A program made the translations under genes and the position numbers. The notes beneath the pieces were generated by a model. The model did not search any database. It was given only the letters and a program-made list of their open reading frames with translations, and was not told the DNA's origin. Source: Haberlea rhodopensis (Eukaryota > Streptophyta > Magnoliopsida > Lamiales > Gesneriaceae). Taken from it: 64,000 nt of DNA. The stretch covers positions 124,001 through 188,000 of the forward strand of contig CAJQUN010000343.1 in the NCBI GenBank assembly GCA_907163345.1, given 5' to 3'. Of the stretch, positions 11,281-22,822 are shown one piece after another (position 1 is the first letter of the stretch; every line of letters begins with the position of its first letter).

Positions 11281-12353
11281 TGTAAGGACCCCCTTAGCCC
11301 TTAACCCCTGATTAGTGTATTAACCACTATGTGTGGCACATGCTTTCAATAAAAAGTCAATCGGGAAGCTCGGGTGATACTTTACCATTGAATGTCAATT
11401 ACAAAATTTCCTTTAATACTCAATGTTATAAGATCATCATCCTAACAATAAAAGACTCATATGTTTGCCCTTTACAAACCCCTTGGTGCCACTTTTCACA
11501 TTGTGAACTTTTATAAAAATTTGGGCAGAGTCTCCCCATAAATAGAGCTATCCCGAAAAAAAAGGCACAACACATAACATAATTCCCGGCCAGGGAACAC
11601 ATAATTCTCATCAGAAAGCAGCAATACAAGTAAATTCCCAGCCAGGGAAGACACCACACATATGACGACAAAAGTGGGTTTCACCACCCACATAATACAC
11701 CAATGACTCTCATATCATTTAGCAATGCAACCTCTAATTGCATGCAACCTCAAATGAAAGAGAGAAAGGCTCATGCCTTTATATACAATCCATATACAAG
11801 TATAATCGTGCTCACATGCGAGCATCATGAATATGTATATAATCCTCAGGTGTATATAAGTACTCTATACGATACCGTGCTCCATCAAGCCCTGGTACCA
11901 CGATCCTGGGAGTACATCCAATCAACAGCTCGAGCTCATCTCCAAAGCCATCGATGTACCTGTTCACCTGCCCCAACAGAGACAGCCCCCAACGGGGTGA
12001 GCATACCAATACACAAAATCCCATAATCACAATAATGAAATTCATAATTTACAACAAAGGTAAATACCAATGAATTTAAATGATACTCCCTGGATGGCAA
12101 CCTCATCCGGGATTCCGTGTACTGTCCCTGTTCTCACAATCATCAAACTCATCAAATCTCAAAAATCAGTAAATCAACACATTGATTAACTCATCGCATG
12201 CCTAATCCTCGAATATCAACAGATAGTGATTGTAAATTCATTAAACATGCAATTATAGATATCTCAATATCTAATACTGATTTCACAACCTCGCTATCAA
12301 TCACAGATAGCTCAAATGCCTAGCATTTATTTTACCAATCCTTCATTATACCT

Positions 12354-12464
12354 AGACATCTCAAATGTCTTATAATGAATACATGATTCTACGAACCTAG
12401 ACATCTCAAATGTCTCATAATGAATACATGATTCTACGATCATCCTCAGGCATCTCAAATGCCC
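12354..12464 (-). repeat. Series of short hairpins with loop CTCAA (B left LTR)
   Basis: AGACAT-CTCAA-ATGTCT occurs at 12354-12370 and 12399-12415, and AGGCAT-CTCAA-ATGCCC at 12448-12464. The stem change A-T to G-C is matched on both arms, the loop is constant. The series is repeated in the right LTR at about 18752-18862. Confidence 0.85.
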
Positions 12465-13427
12465 TACAATAGTCATATAAACCCAGTACCCCTTATATCT
12501 TGTAAGAGTTATCCTACTCTAGTGTCACGCACGCTACAAGCGGCGATATCAAGATTTGGTCATTCCTTGGCTATATCAATATATATATATATAACCATAC
12601 GCACAATATTCAATGCAATCAAAAATACCTTATGCATTTCAAAATGCTCTATATATAGTAATGCTCGTACGTCGCACGTACCTTAAATCTCCGAAGTCCG
12701 AGCCAAACCTTGCTCGAGTTCCATGCCCCGAGGAACGATGTGCTAACACGATAAATAATTCACAATTATTTACGAATATGCAACCTATGCTCAAGCACAC
12801 CTATAACCCTCAAAACATTGTCAACACACGACAATTAACCTTTTAAAAGACCCGGAGCAGGGTACATGCAGGGAGGGGAACGAATGAGACAATATCGAAA
12901 ATTGTTCAAGAACACCCTACAAAATTCGAACCTTAATCTCACAAATCGAACCCAATTAAACACCAATATACATCAAAAACATGTAATAATCGATCAATTG
13001 CAAGAAACAACACCCCTTGCTAAAAACCCCCAACTTTCGAACTCCAAGCCCTTAAATTCGAAAATAATTTCGAACTAAAACCACCCAAATTAGCAGGGAA
13101 ATACATCACAAGTATGGAAAAGGGGTAAGGAAGGTTACCCAATCAAAAATCGGAAGGAAAATCGACCGAAATCGAAGAACCCTAGAATTTGGGGATCGAC
13201 GCTTTCCTGCAAAATCCGACTTCAAAACGCGATGAAACTTCGAATTGACGGAGGGGATAGCTGTGCCTCGACGAGACGAAGCCGGCGACAGGTCGCACGC
13301 GCCGAACGGCGGCGGGCGCACCGCTTTGCGCGCGGCGGCTGGGGAAAACGGGAAGGGGCCGACGCGGGAGAGAGAGGAAAAATTGGGGCTGAAATGAAAT
13401 TTAATTTAAAATTTTGGGTTCAACTGG

Positions 13428-13435
13428 TATTTATA
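13428..13435 (-). promoter_or_regulatory. Probable TATA box of element B
   Basis: The minus strand reads GCTATAAATACC, a good plant TATA context, about 330 bp inside the LTR. Downstream is an AT-rich then GC-rich leader that includes CTAGGGTT-like plant 5'-UTR sequence near 13170-13190. If used, more than 2 kb of the LTR would be transcribed leader. The same box is at 19838-19845 in the right LTR. Confidence 0.6.
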
Positions 13436-13764
13436 GCAAAAATACCCCGAAAAACTAATAGCCCCACAAATACATCGTGATTCATTAAAAATCATCTGTT
13501 TTCAAAAACTCTCTCTCTAACACCAAAACACCCTACCGGTGCTCACACAAGCACCCGAGATCCCGAGACACATCAAAAACCCAACTCTTAGGTTTTTCAC
13601 CCAAATGAGAATACAATCTCAACCTCTGGACCAACGATCCCAACTACCCAAAAAAACGAGCCCAGAAGGCCCAACACCTCGATTAAACTCCAAATCGCCA
13701 CGTAAAACCACTTTAGGGATTATTAACACTACGGGATTAACATCTATAATCCCTGGTCATCACA

Positions 13765-16200
13765 ATATCCCCCTCTAAAAGAATTTTGTCCTCGAAATTT
13801 GCACCGGTGTATCACATAACACCTAGGCTACACAACAACACGAAGCCATAACCTCGATTCTTGACCATATCAGAATCGTATTAATAAACGCGAGGATACT
13901 TACCTCACATCAAACTCTGAAACAGAGCGACTTACCAAAACCAACATATCACCTAAGAGGCAAAATGTACCTCGATGCGGGTCATCCTAAAAGTCAGTCC
14001 CTCATGACTGCGAAACAACCGATACTTACGACTGTAGATCGGACAGTCATCCTTAGTTCTAATACAACTAGTAAGAACGCATCCCGATGACACCTCAACC
14101 GTGAGAACGTTGACCTCGTGTCAAACTCTGGAGTGGAATAGACTTCCAAATCCATCATAACGTCAAAGAGCGTCAGCACAACTCAACGCTAATAATCCAA
14201 AAGCAGTTAGTCAACAGAAACTGCACGGATTCGAATCGCTCCCGATTCCATCGTAGATATCATTCAATGACATCTCTATCATGACTCGTGATGTCTAACA
14301 TACATCGTTACGAGGGAAACACTAGTATACCACGGTGTACACACACCAAACCTGGTTTCCACTTTCAAACCTTTTCCATCGAAGGAGCAGTCGCATCATT
14401 GCAACTCAATTTGGGCAACTCACGGCCACAGATTCACACAAAAGACATCTCACAAGATGTCCACCTCCGGATGTTCCAAGTATCACATCCAAATCATAAA
14501 TAAACAATCGAGACTCCACAGAGTTTCAAATTCTGAAAGGACATGCAATAAACCCATTGCATCCTCAACACTTGTGTCGACAGCGACACCCAACCAATCC
14601 GAATTTCCTGCCATCCCTTGATAATCCTAGGATTTAACAATCCAAACTTGGGAAGGCTATCGCATAAATCGAAGGAAAACACCAACAAGGGAAATACCTT
14701 AACCCACACAAGATAATCCCTCCTCAAAGGGAGTCAACTAACTTCACGATTGTTCCTCATAATTATCGTGTCATGGAGATTCGCAATCTCAAGGTGTTCC
14801 ATATCTCTCATCAGAGATTTAACCATCCTAAAATAGCATAACTCTATGCTTGATAGAAAGGAAATCGATAACTGGCATCCGTATACTCACCGGTATACCT
14901 GCCTAAGTATTGACATCGCATGCATACTCAATGCACTTGGCTCGGATATCTACAACCTACCCCTAAGCCCCAAACACAACCGTCAATTCTGAGTCATTCC
15001 CATCCAGGAGAATGAAAATCGACGATCAATAACACGGCGTGATTCTCAAAATCAACACCACACGTACCAACTCACCGAATCTTTCAAAGATTCCCAAATA
15101 GGTATAATACTACCTCCTTCCTCACAAGGGAAGTGCCATCAAACTCGAGATCCATTAGTCTCGAACCACCGTTCGGAAAAACTGGATACAATAACACCGA
15201 TTGTATCCCTAATACACGAGTTCCCTTAGATTGAGTCAATAACGACCTGATGACTCTCTTGTTGGTACTCCAACATCCTGAGCTGTCCCAGACAAGTCTC
15301 ACCAAGATTAAACATAAACGTATACACGTTTCAGTGAGGCATGCACAACCTCAGCCTCAACCTCAAATGACATGGTGACTACTAGAGTCCACCACAATCC
15401 ACATCGTATCACCTTACGATTTGCCAAACTTGGTTCCAACGAGCAGTATAACGGCTCTAGCAAGCCCCTCATGGTGCTGCACACACACGGCAGACAAACT
15501 AGTCGCTGCCTCTCTAGGTTCACCTCAAACCTACCAATAAGATGGATGTTTCCGCACGGCATACCATACTGTGGGAAGAAAACTCAATAGAGTAGTGGGT
15601 CTTTATCCAACATTCCTCTAATGCCGATACAACCTGGACACTCCAATGTCCCTATGTACTTAACATAACCTGATCCTACTCCCTTAGGACCCATCCTACA
15701 CCCTCATGGGTGGTGTGACCATGTCTACCACATGTCACATCAATAGAAAGCGAGTAATTCCTCCACGATTACTCCCGTCGTCAAATTACATGGCCAAAAG
15801 CCATTCCAACGAGCAAACCTCAAGGGTATCACCACTCGTAATATGATCACCCCAAACGTAAGCTGCGGTACAATCACATGTACAGCGCATCCATCCATTC
15901 CTCGAGCAACCCGCTCGGTATAAGGGTCACGTCAATCGGTGCCGCACACACCACCTTGTGCTCGGTACTGGCACCCAAGGCATACCACTGAATATGTATA
16001 CTCAACACATTGTTCATCGTAACGATGATGCATGTCTAATAAGACATCCCCTACACCATCGTCATCGTCATCCCGTGACGACACATGCCAACTCATGGCA
16101 TCTAAGGCATTGCCAACTAGTGACGATACATGTACATCAGCGTATGTCATCCACTATCATGCTAGTAAAATAGGCAAAATAAAATATGTATATCAACGCA
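13765..16200 (-). other. Element B internal region, no recognisable coding content
   Basis: Begins with the purine tract (minus-strand TTTTAGAGGGGGATAT). Only short open frames (up to 84 codons) are present, none with gag, protease, RT or integrase motifs. I see a few short hairpins (for example around 16030-16130) and otherwise nothing. Confidence 0.6.
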
Positions 16201-16447
16201 TGCCAGCTACAATAAAGCTAAAAGAATAGCAATATCTCATACCTCATCGCTAACAATATAGCGGCATACATGTCTCCGTCGCTCAATAATAGTGCGTAAT
16301 CAGCACCCATCGCTCGAAGGCGGCAAAATCCTGTGCTGAGTACATAGCGGCACAATCCCTCGCTATAGAATCGACGGTATGACACCTCGTCATATAATAA
16401 GTGGCATGAAACCTCGCTATACACCTGAGCATGAATCATCGTCCACA

Positions 16448-16684
16448 TAGTAGCGGAAAGAGGCATCGCTATCAATACACCTGGCGGAATGAACCATCGC
16501 CAATCAATATAGCGGAATGAACCATCGCTATAAATACACCTGGCGGAATGAACCATCGCCTATCAATATAGCGGAATGAACCATCGCTATAAATATACCT
16601 GGCGGAATGAACCATCGCCAATCAATATAGCGGAATGAACCATCGCTATAAATATACCTGGCGGAATGAACCATCGCCTATCAA
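16448..16684. repeat. 59-bp tandem repeat built of alternating hairpins (B internal)
   Basis: TGGCGGAATG starts at 16482, 16541, 16600 and 16659, exactly 59 bp apart. Each unit has two hairpins with the same loop GAATGAACCAT, one with stem TAGCG/CGCTA and one with stem TGGCG/CGCCA (or CGCCT). A degenerate unit begins at about 16448. Confidence 0.93.
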
Positions 16685-16751
16685 CCGTGTCCTCATAGAG
16701 AAATGAATATAAATCGACACATGAAATTATGGTTCCTCCTTCCTTTTCCAC

Positions 16752-17110
16752 GTAAGCGGAATTTTTCCTCGCTTCCTATGGAATCCACGTAAGCAGAATT
16801 CTTGCTCCTTATGGAAATCCACGTAAGCGGAATTTTTCCTCGCTTCCTATGGAATCCATGTCAGCAGAATTCTTGCTTCTTATGGAAGTGAGTCACTTAT
16901 CAGTAGTGCATTTCAATGCTTCTTACTACTCCACATAAGCGGAATTTTTTCCTCGCTTCATATGGACCTTAGCATAAGCATTGAAATCCTCACTAGGATA
17001 ACCTGGACTCGTGAAATATCAATAGTGCATTTCAATGCTTCTTACTACTCCATATAAGCGGAATTCTTCCTCGCTTCATATGGACCTTAGCGTAAGCATT
17101 GAAATCCTCA
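16752..17110. repeat. Repeats of AAGCGGAATTTTTCCTCGCTT hairpins and paired ATTTCAATGC stems (B internal)
   Basis: Near-palindromic 20-mers of the type AAGCGGAA...CCTCGCTT recur at about 16753, 16822, 16935 and 17054, alternating with AAGCAGAATTCTTGCT. Two larger units follow, each bounded by ATTTCAATGC and GCATTGAAAT (16910-16919 with 16978-16987; 17029-17038 with 17096-17105). This matches the foldback seen in LTRs of C, D, F and H, with a changed stem. Confidence 0.85.
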
Positions 17111-17662
17111 CTTTATATTTCACAATATACATATGCAAAACGATGCGTATCAACATGTATCATATCATAATGCACTATCTTATGCATACCTTGATTTACC
17201 TTGTGTTAAATGACTAAACACATAATACATGTTGCCCTTGGGATGCCCGTACATATGTATAATCATCATTCCTTTTCGTATTCCTTATTTCCTGTAACCT
17301 GCAACCATCAGGGTTAGCAGCAATAGCCATATACGCTATGCATCAAACATTCAATACATATATGCAACCACTTGCATGTCAATACGTATACCAAGACATG
17401 TTACCTTGGAAATATCCCTTTTACCTGATTTTCTTACAAAATCAGATTCCTTGGCACGTAACACACAGAGTGCTAGACATCACTGTTAATGCCATCCTAT
17501 CGTGTTCCACACGATTCCTGCAACCACGGTTAGCAATACCACTTTTCATATCATAATAGCACATAAACAATTTGTTATGTCATACAACATTAATGCCATC
17601 ATGCATAAATATGTGCTATCAATAACTTCCTAGGCCCTTAACAGCCCCAATGAGCAACCACT
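17111..17662. other. Element B leader-side internal region, nothing recognisable
   Basis: AT-rich sequence between the hairpin-rich block and the primer site. No domain-bearing open frame on either strand and no repeat I could identify. Confidence 0.5.
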
Positions 17663-17674
17663 GCTCTGATACCA
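17663..17674 (-). promoter_or_regulatory. Primer-binding site of element B (tRNA-iMet)
   Basis: The minus strand reads TGGTATCAGAGC, the standard plant initiator-Met primer site, six bases from the LTR edge at 17681. It defines B as minus-strand. Confidence 0.9.
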
Positions 17675-17680
17675 CACTAA

Positions 17681-20175
17681 TGTAAGGACCCCCTTAGCCC
17701 TTAACCCCTGATTAGTGTATTAACCACAATGTGTGGCACATGCTTTCAATAAAAAGTCAATCGGGAAGCACAGGTGATACTTTACCATTGAATGTCAATT
17801 ACAAAATTTCCTTTAATACTCAATGTTATAAGATCATCATCCTAACAATAAAAGACTCATATGTTTGCCCTTTACCAACCCCTTGGTGCCACTTTTCACA
17901 TTGTGAACTTTTATAAAAATTTGGGCAGAGTCTCCCCATAAATAGAGCTATCCCGAAAAAAGGCACAACACATAACATAATTCCCGGCCAGGGAACACAT
18001 AATACTCATCAGAAAGCAGCAATACAAGTAAATTCCCAGCCAGGGAAGACACCACACATATGACGACAAAAGTGGGTTTCAACACCCACATAATACACCA
18101 ATGACTCTCATATCATTTAGCAATTCAACCTCTAATTGCATGCAACCTCAAATGAAAGAGAGAAAGGCTCATGCCTTTATATACAATCCATATACAAGTA
18201 TAATCGTGCTCACATGCGAGCATCATGAATATGTATATAATCCTCAGGTGTATATAAGTACTCTATACGATACCGTGCTCCATCAAGCCCTGGTACCACG
18301 ATCCTGGGAGTACATACAATCAACAGCTCGAGCTCATCTCCAAAGCCATCGATGTACCTGTTCACCTGCCCCAACAGAGACAGCCCCCAACGGGGTGAGC
18401 ATACCAATACACAAAATCCCATAATCACAATAATGAAATTCATAATTTACAACAAAGGTAAATACCAATGAATTTAAATGATACTCCCTGGATGGCAACC
18501 TCATCCGGGATTCCGTGTACTGTCCCTGTTCTCACAATCATCAAACTCATCAAATCTCAAAAATTAGTAAATCAACACATTGATTAACTCATCGCATGCC
18601 TAATCCTCGAATATCAACAGATAGTGATTGTAAATTCATTAAACATGCAATTATAGATATCTCAATATCTAATACTGATTTCACAACCTCGCTATCAATC
18701 ACAGATAGCTCAAATGCCTAGCATTTATTTTACCAATCCTTCATTATACCTAGACATCTCAAATGTCTTATAATGAATACATGATTCTACGAACCTAGAC
18801 ATCTCAAATGTCTCATAATGAATACATGATTCTACGATCATCCTCAGGCATCTCAAATGCCCTACAATAGTCATATAAACCCAGTACCCCTTATATCTTG
18901 TAAGAGTTATCCTACTCTAGTGTCACGCACGCTACAAGCGGCGATATCAAGATTTGGTCGTTCCTTGGCTATATCAACATATATATATATAACCATACGC
19001 ACAATATTCAATGCAATCAAAAATACCTTATGCATTTCACAATGCTCTATATATATAGTAATGCTCGTACGTCGCACGTGCCTTAAATCTCCGAAGTCCG
19101 AGCCAAACCTTGCTCGAGTTCCATGCTCCGAGGAACGATGTGCTAACACGATAAATAATTCACAATTATTTACGAATATGCAACCTATGCTCAAGCACAC
19201 CTATAACCCTCAAAACATTGTCAACACACGACAATTAACCTTTTAAAAGACCCGGGGCAGGGTACATGCAGGGAGGGGAACGAATGAGACAATATCGAAA
19301 ATTGTTCAAGAACACCCTACAAAATTCGAACCTTAATCTCACAAATCGAACCCAATTAAACACCAATATACATCAAAACATGTAATAATCGATCAATTGC
19401 AAGAAACAACACCCCTTGCTAAAAACCCCCAATTTTCGAACTCCAAGCCCTTAAATTCGAAAATAATTTCGAACTAAAACCACCCAAATTAGCAGGGAAA
19501 TACATCACAAGTATGGAAAAGGGGTAAGGAAGGTTACCCAATCGAAAATCGGAAGGAAAATCGACCGAAATCGAAGAACCCTAGAATTTGGGGATCGACG
19601 CTTTCCTGCAAAATCCGACTTCAAAACGCGATGAAACTTCGAATTGACGGAGGGGATAGCTGCGCCTCGACGAGACGAAGCCGGCGACAGGTCGCACGCG
19701 CCGAACGACGGCCGGACGGCGGCAGGCGCACCGCTTTGCGCGCGACGGCTGGGGAAAACGGGAAGGGGCCGACACGGGAGAGAGAGGAAAAATCGGGGCT
19801 GAAATGAAATTTAATTTAAAATTTTGGGTTCAACTGGTATTTATAGCAAAAATACCCCGAAAAACTAATAGCCCCACAAATACATCGTGATTCATTAAAA
19901 ATCATCTGTTTTCAAAAACTCTCTCTCTAACACCAAAACCCCCTACCGGTGCTCACACATGCACCCGAGATCCCGAGACACATCAAAAACCCAACTCTTA
20001 GGTTTTTCACCCAAATGAGAATACAATCTCAACCTCTGGATCCAACGATCCCAACTACCCAAAAAAATGAGCCCAGAAGGCCCAACACCTCGATTAAACT
20101 CCAAATCGCCACGTAAAACCACTTTAGGGATTATTAACACTACGGGATTAACATCTATAATCCCTGGTCATCACA
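17681..20175 (-). repeat. Element B right (5') LTR
   Basis: Matches 11281-13764 over its full length, with TGTAAGG and CATCACA ends. The TATA box is at 19838-19845 and the hairpin series at 18752-18862. The GC-rich leader part (19660-19760) is slightly expanded relative to the left LTR. Confidence 0.93.
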
Positions 20176-20180
20176 GGAAC

Positions 20181-21449
20181 TCCCACCATTCGCTTCCTCA
20201 TACAAGCGGTATTTATATCCTCGCTTCGTACGGTAAATCTCGCCTCCATGTGCAAGCGAACCTCCCCCCTCCCGCTCCACATTTTTAGCGGTATAAGCGG
20301 TAAGCATTAAAATCATCACCCTGATAACCCTGACTCGTGGAATACACACCATTTATTCCACAACATACATATGCAACAACAATGTATAACAACATGTATC
20401 ATACTCATAATGCACAACTTTGCATCTATCATGTGTCAAATGGACAGACATAAAATACATGTTACCGTTGGGTGCCCGTACGTCGCTTACGTACCTTTCC
20501 AAAATATGGTGTGTTGCAGGGCTCTATCCCCTGTGTTGTGTAGCTATATGTGAAGGCTCTACACCAGTGTACAACACAATATTAGATGCCAATTTATAGA
20601 CCAAAATCAAAAATTCCAAAAAAAACATCATTTTCCACTATTCAGCATCTGGCGATCGATCGCTACATCGAGGCGATCGATCGCCAGACTTCACTGGCTC
20701 GAGGCGATCTATCGCCTGCCTTTGATTTTGGCTACTTGCCTTCGGCGATCGATCGCTGCGTTTGTAGCGATCGATCGCCACATGCTCTGTGCGCGATTTT
20801 TCCAGATTTCTCAAACACCTACTTTCAGGCCATCCAATCTAGCACACAAGACATAAAACATGCCCAAGCAAACATGCTAGGAACTACAATATACTACCAT
20901 GAATGTATTCAAATCGAAGTTCTTCCCAGACTTAAACCCACATGCATCAAAATCGCCCAATTACATCAGTACTCGCCCAAGCTTTCTGAAAACAGGGTAC
21001 CATATTCATACCCAGATTTTCGAGCACCAACTTTCAAGCCAACAATTATACCACCATAAATGTAAACCATGCTCAAACAAACATGCTAGGAACTTCATAA
21101 AAACACCATGAATGAACATAAATCGAAGGTTTAACAAAAACCTAAGGTAGCATGCCATTTTTACTCTAATAAAAACATGAAAAAATTAAACCAAAACAGA
21201 ACATGGTTTCTCACCCTCTTTTGCTCCGATTTTTGCTAGGTTTCCAAGCAACAAAATGGTAGATCTCCTCCACCTTATTGCTTAGCAGCTGCTGGACGAT
21301 TTTTGGGAAAGAAAGGGAAGAGTTTCAGAAATGGGAAGGTGGAGTGGGAGAGTGGGAAAGAGGCATGGGTAATCAGCTGGCAGGGTACGGGTCAAGGGGG
21401 TGGTTGGGTGGTGGGTGGTGTGATGTGTTATGTTTTGGTCCCGGTATTT
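20181..21449 (-). repeat. Element C left LTR, part 2 of 3
   Basis: Continues the C LTR after element B and ends at the target duplication agcac of element D (21450-21454). It aligns to the reverse complement of C' 43230-44540. It contains the right foldback stem GCATTAAAAT (20304-20313), the ACGT hairpin (GTACGT...ACGTAC near 20490) and a palindrome array at 20652-20778. Minus-strand CTAAATACC at its end is the likely TATA region, now split by D. Frames here have no domains. Confidence 0.85.
20652..20778. repeat. Palindrome array of element C LTR (five left)
   Basis: GCGATCGATCGC-type palindromes start at 20652, 20673, 20704 (GCGATCTATCGC), 20745 and 20767. Two intact pairs are 21 and 22 bp apart; one palindrome has lost its partner. 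The C' copy (43912-44060) keeps six in three pairs. Confidence 0.9.
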
Positions 21450-22007
21450 AGCACTGTAAGGACCCTAATCCTTAAGTGCGGAATAAAGGCATAATAGAGT
21501 TAAATAAATGATCAGAGCATAAAGAACAAGTTGAGTCTATGAGCTTAAGCATTTACATGCCAAAATAAAGGACTACCAAAAGGATTAATTACATTCCAAC
21601 AAATGAATGTGTCCACTATAGTTTTACGCTACTCCTAGAGTAGGCACTATACAAAAGAATCCTGTCCTTTCATCTACCAAAGATGCTCGAGAAGTTCACT
21701 GTCTCAACCCGTTCAAGCCCATCTATCATGCCAAAAAGGTACCTACAAGGACAACCCCCAAACATGAGCAATAATAATCATTCATATTCAACACAATATG
21801 AAGATAAAGCGTAAATGCATAATCAATATAAAACACTTCCTGTTTTCCCATGCATTTCAAACGCTTCCCGTTTGGTTGTCCCTGTACCATAACTCATGAG
21901 TATAATCAACAGATTATTTTTAATGGCCAAACCATGTCATGACATCATATACCATCTCAACTGTACCACATATTGGTCACCATTCCCTAGTCTGTCCATC
22001 ACAGTGT

Positions 22008-22218
22008 ATTTTAATGCCCCTCGCTTATATTCATATGGGCGGCATAGGATAACCTCGCTACAATGGACATGCGGCGCTCCCACCCCTCGCTTCACAGAGA
22101 GCGGCAAATACCCTTTCCTCGCCCCATATGACAACCACGCTCAAATGTGACATGCGGCGCTCCCACCCCTCGCTTCACATTTAGCGGAACCAATACAAAA
22201 AGCGGCAAGCATTAAAAT
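22008..22218. repeat. Foldback domain with CGCT/AGCG hairpins (D left LTR)
   Basis: Closed by a perfect 10-bp stem, ATTTTAATGC (22008-22017) and GCATTAAAAT (22209-22218). Inside are repeated CCTCGCTT...AGCGG elements able to form small hairpins. Same domain: D right LTR about 28915-29125, F 34351-34560 and about 41190-41400, H 52908-53106 and about 61055-61270, C (split by B) 11239-20313, C' 44399-44571. Confidence 0.88.
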
Positions 22219-22439
22219 CATCAAAGGATGACCACGACTCATGGGATGTGCATCCAATAATCATAATATGCATCTAACATCAATATGCATAAATTACCAT
22301 GTATATGCATCCACTATGCAATACCTCATATGGCATAAATCAACATGTATATGCATCCACAATGCAATACCACATATATACTCGCATCCACAATGCATAA
22401 ACAATGAGCATATAAAATACATGTTACCGTTGGGTGCCC

Positions 22440-22456
22440 GTACGTCCACTACGTAC
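22440..22456. repeat. Conserved ACGT hairpin GTACGT-CCACT-ACGTAC
   Basis: Perfect 6-bp inverted repeat with a 5-base loop, followed by CTTT. The element recurs at the equivalent place in C (CGTACGTCGCTTACGTAC), F, H and C', and in altered form in B (CGTACGTCGCACGTAC) and G (CGTACGTCTCACTACGTA). It holds two ACGT cores of the bZIP-site type. Confidence 0.85.
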
Positions 22457-22611
22457 CTTTCCAAAAGTGGAATTGGTCCGGCTTCAATTCCTCGGTTGTG
22501 TTGCTACCTGGGATGGTTCTACACAATCACACAACCCCATATTAGAAGCCAAATAATAGCCAAATACCAAAAATTTGACAAAATAAACCATTTTCCAAAA
22601 TTCCACAGGCG

Positions 22612-22822
22612 GCGATCGATCGCTTCACCCAGGCGATCGATCGCCTCAAAATTATCACTGTGGCGATCGGTCGCCCCAAACATGGCGATCGATCGCCATC
22701 CCTTTGAGAAACCTACTGCCTCTCGGCGATCGGTCGCCTCATAACAGGCGATCGATCGCCTAACCCGAAATTTTGGTACTGCCTCGCGGCGATCGATCGC
22801 CCCATTTCAGGCGGTCGATCGC
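22612..22822. repeat. Array of eight GATC palindromes in four pairs (D left LTR)
   Basis: GCGATCGATCGC or the variant GCGATCGGTCGC starts at 22612, 22633, 22663, 22685, 22726, 22748, 22789 and 22811 (the last is GCGGTCGATCGC). Pair partners are 21, 22, 22 and 22 bp apart; pairs 30-41 bp apart. Spacers carry CACTG, TACTGCC and TACTGCCTCG. The identical array is at 29519-29729 in the right LTR. Confidence 0.97.

Larger units (their letters stand above)
11281..13764 (-). repeat. Element B left (3') LTR
   Basis: Starts TGTAAGGACC after ggaac and ends GGTCATCACA before the purine tract. It contains a short hairpin series (12354-12464) and, toward its 5' end in minus orientation, a TATA box. It differs from the right LTR by scattered substitutions and small indels (for example an extra GGCCGGACGGC-like stretch on the right near 19710), so B is older than D. 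It lacks the GATC palindromes found in the other families. Confidence 0.93.
11281..20175 (-). mobile_element. Element B: complete non-autonomous LTR retrotransposon with TSD ggaac
   Basis: Two LTRs of 2484 and 2495 bp with TGTAAGG...CATCACA ends enclose 3.9 kb. The 5-bp duplication ggaac at 11276-11280 and 20176-20180 proves a single insertion. Orientation is minus: tRNA-iMet primer site at 17663-17674 next to the right LTR, purine tract at 13765 next to the left LTR. The internal region has no open frame with gag or pol domains. The 3' internal end (GTCCTCGAAATTT) resembles that of the Tekay-like elements D, F and H, suggesting a derivative that could be mobilised by such elements. It sits inside the LTR of element C; the inverted C' copy shows the corresponding unoccupied site near 44540. 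Confidence 0.92.

Noticed and set aside
13232..13480. Arg-rich open frame in a GC-rich part of the B LTR
   Set aside because: Lies antisense to the presumed leader downstream of the TATA box, not conserved intact in the right LTR.
22612..22822. CRISPR-like array of short repeats with spacers
   Set aside because: Repeats are 12-bp palindromes with non-uniform, homologous spacers, inside a plant retrotransposon LTR, with no cas genes.
22612..22822. GATC cluster as a bacterial replication origin or Dam-regulated site
   Set aside because: All surrounding sequence is plant retrotransposon; no bacterial genes.
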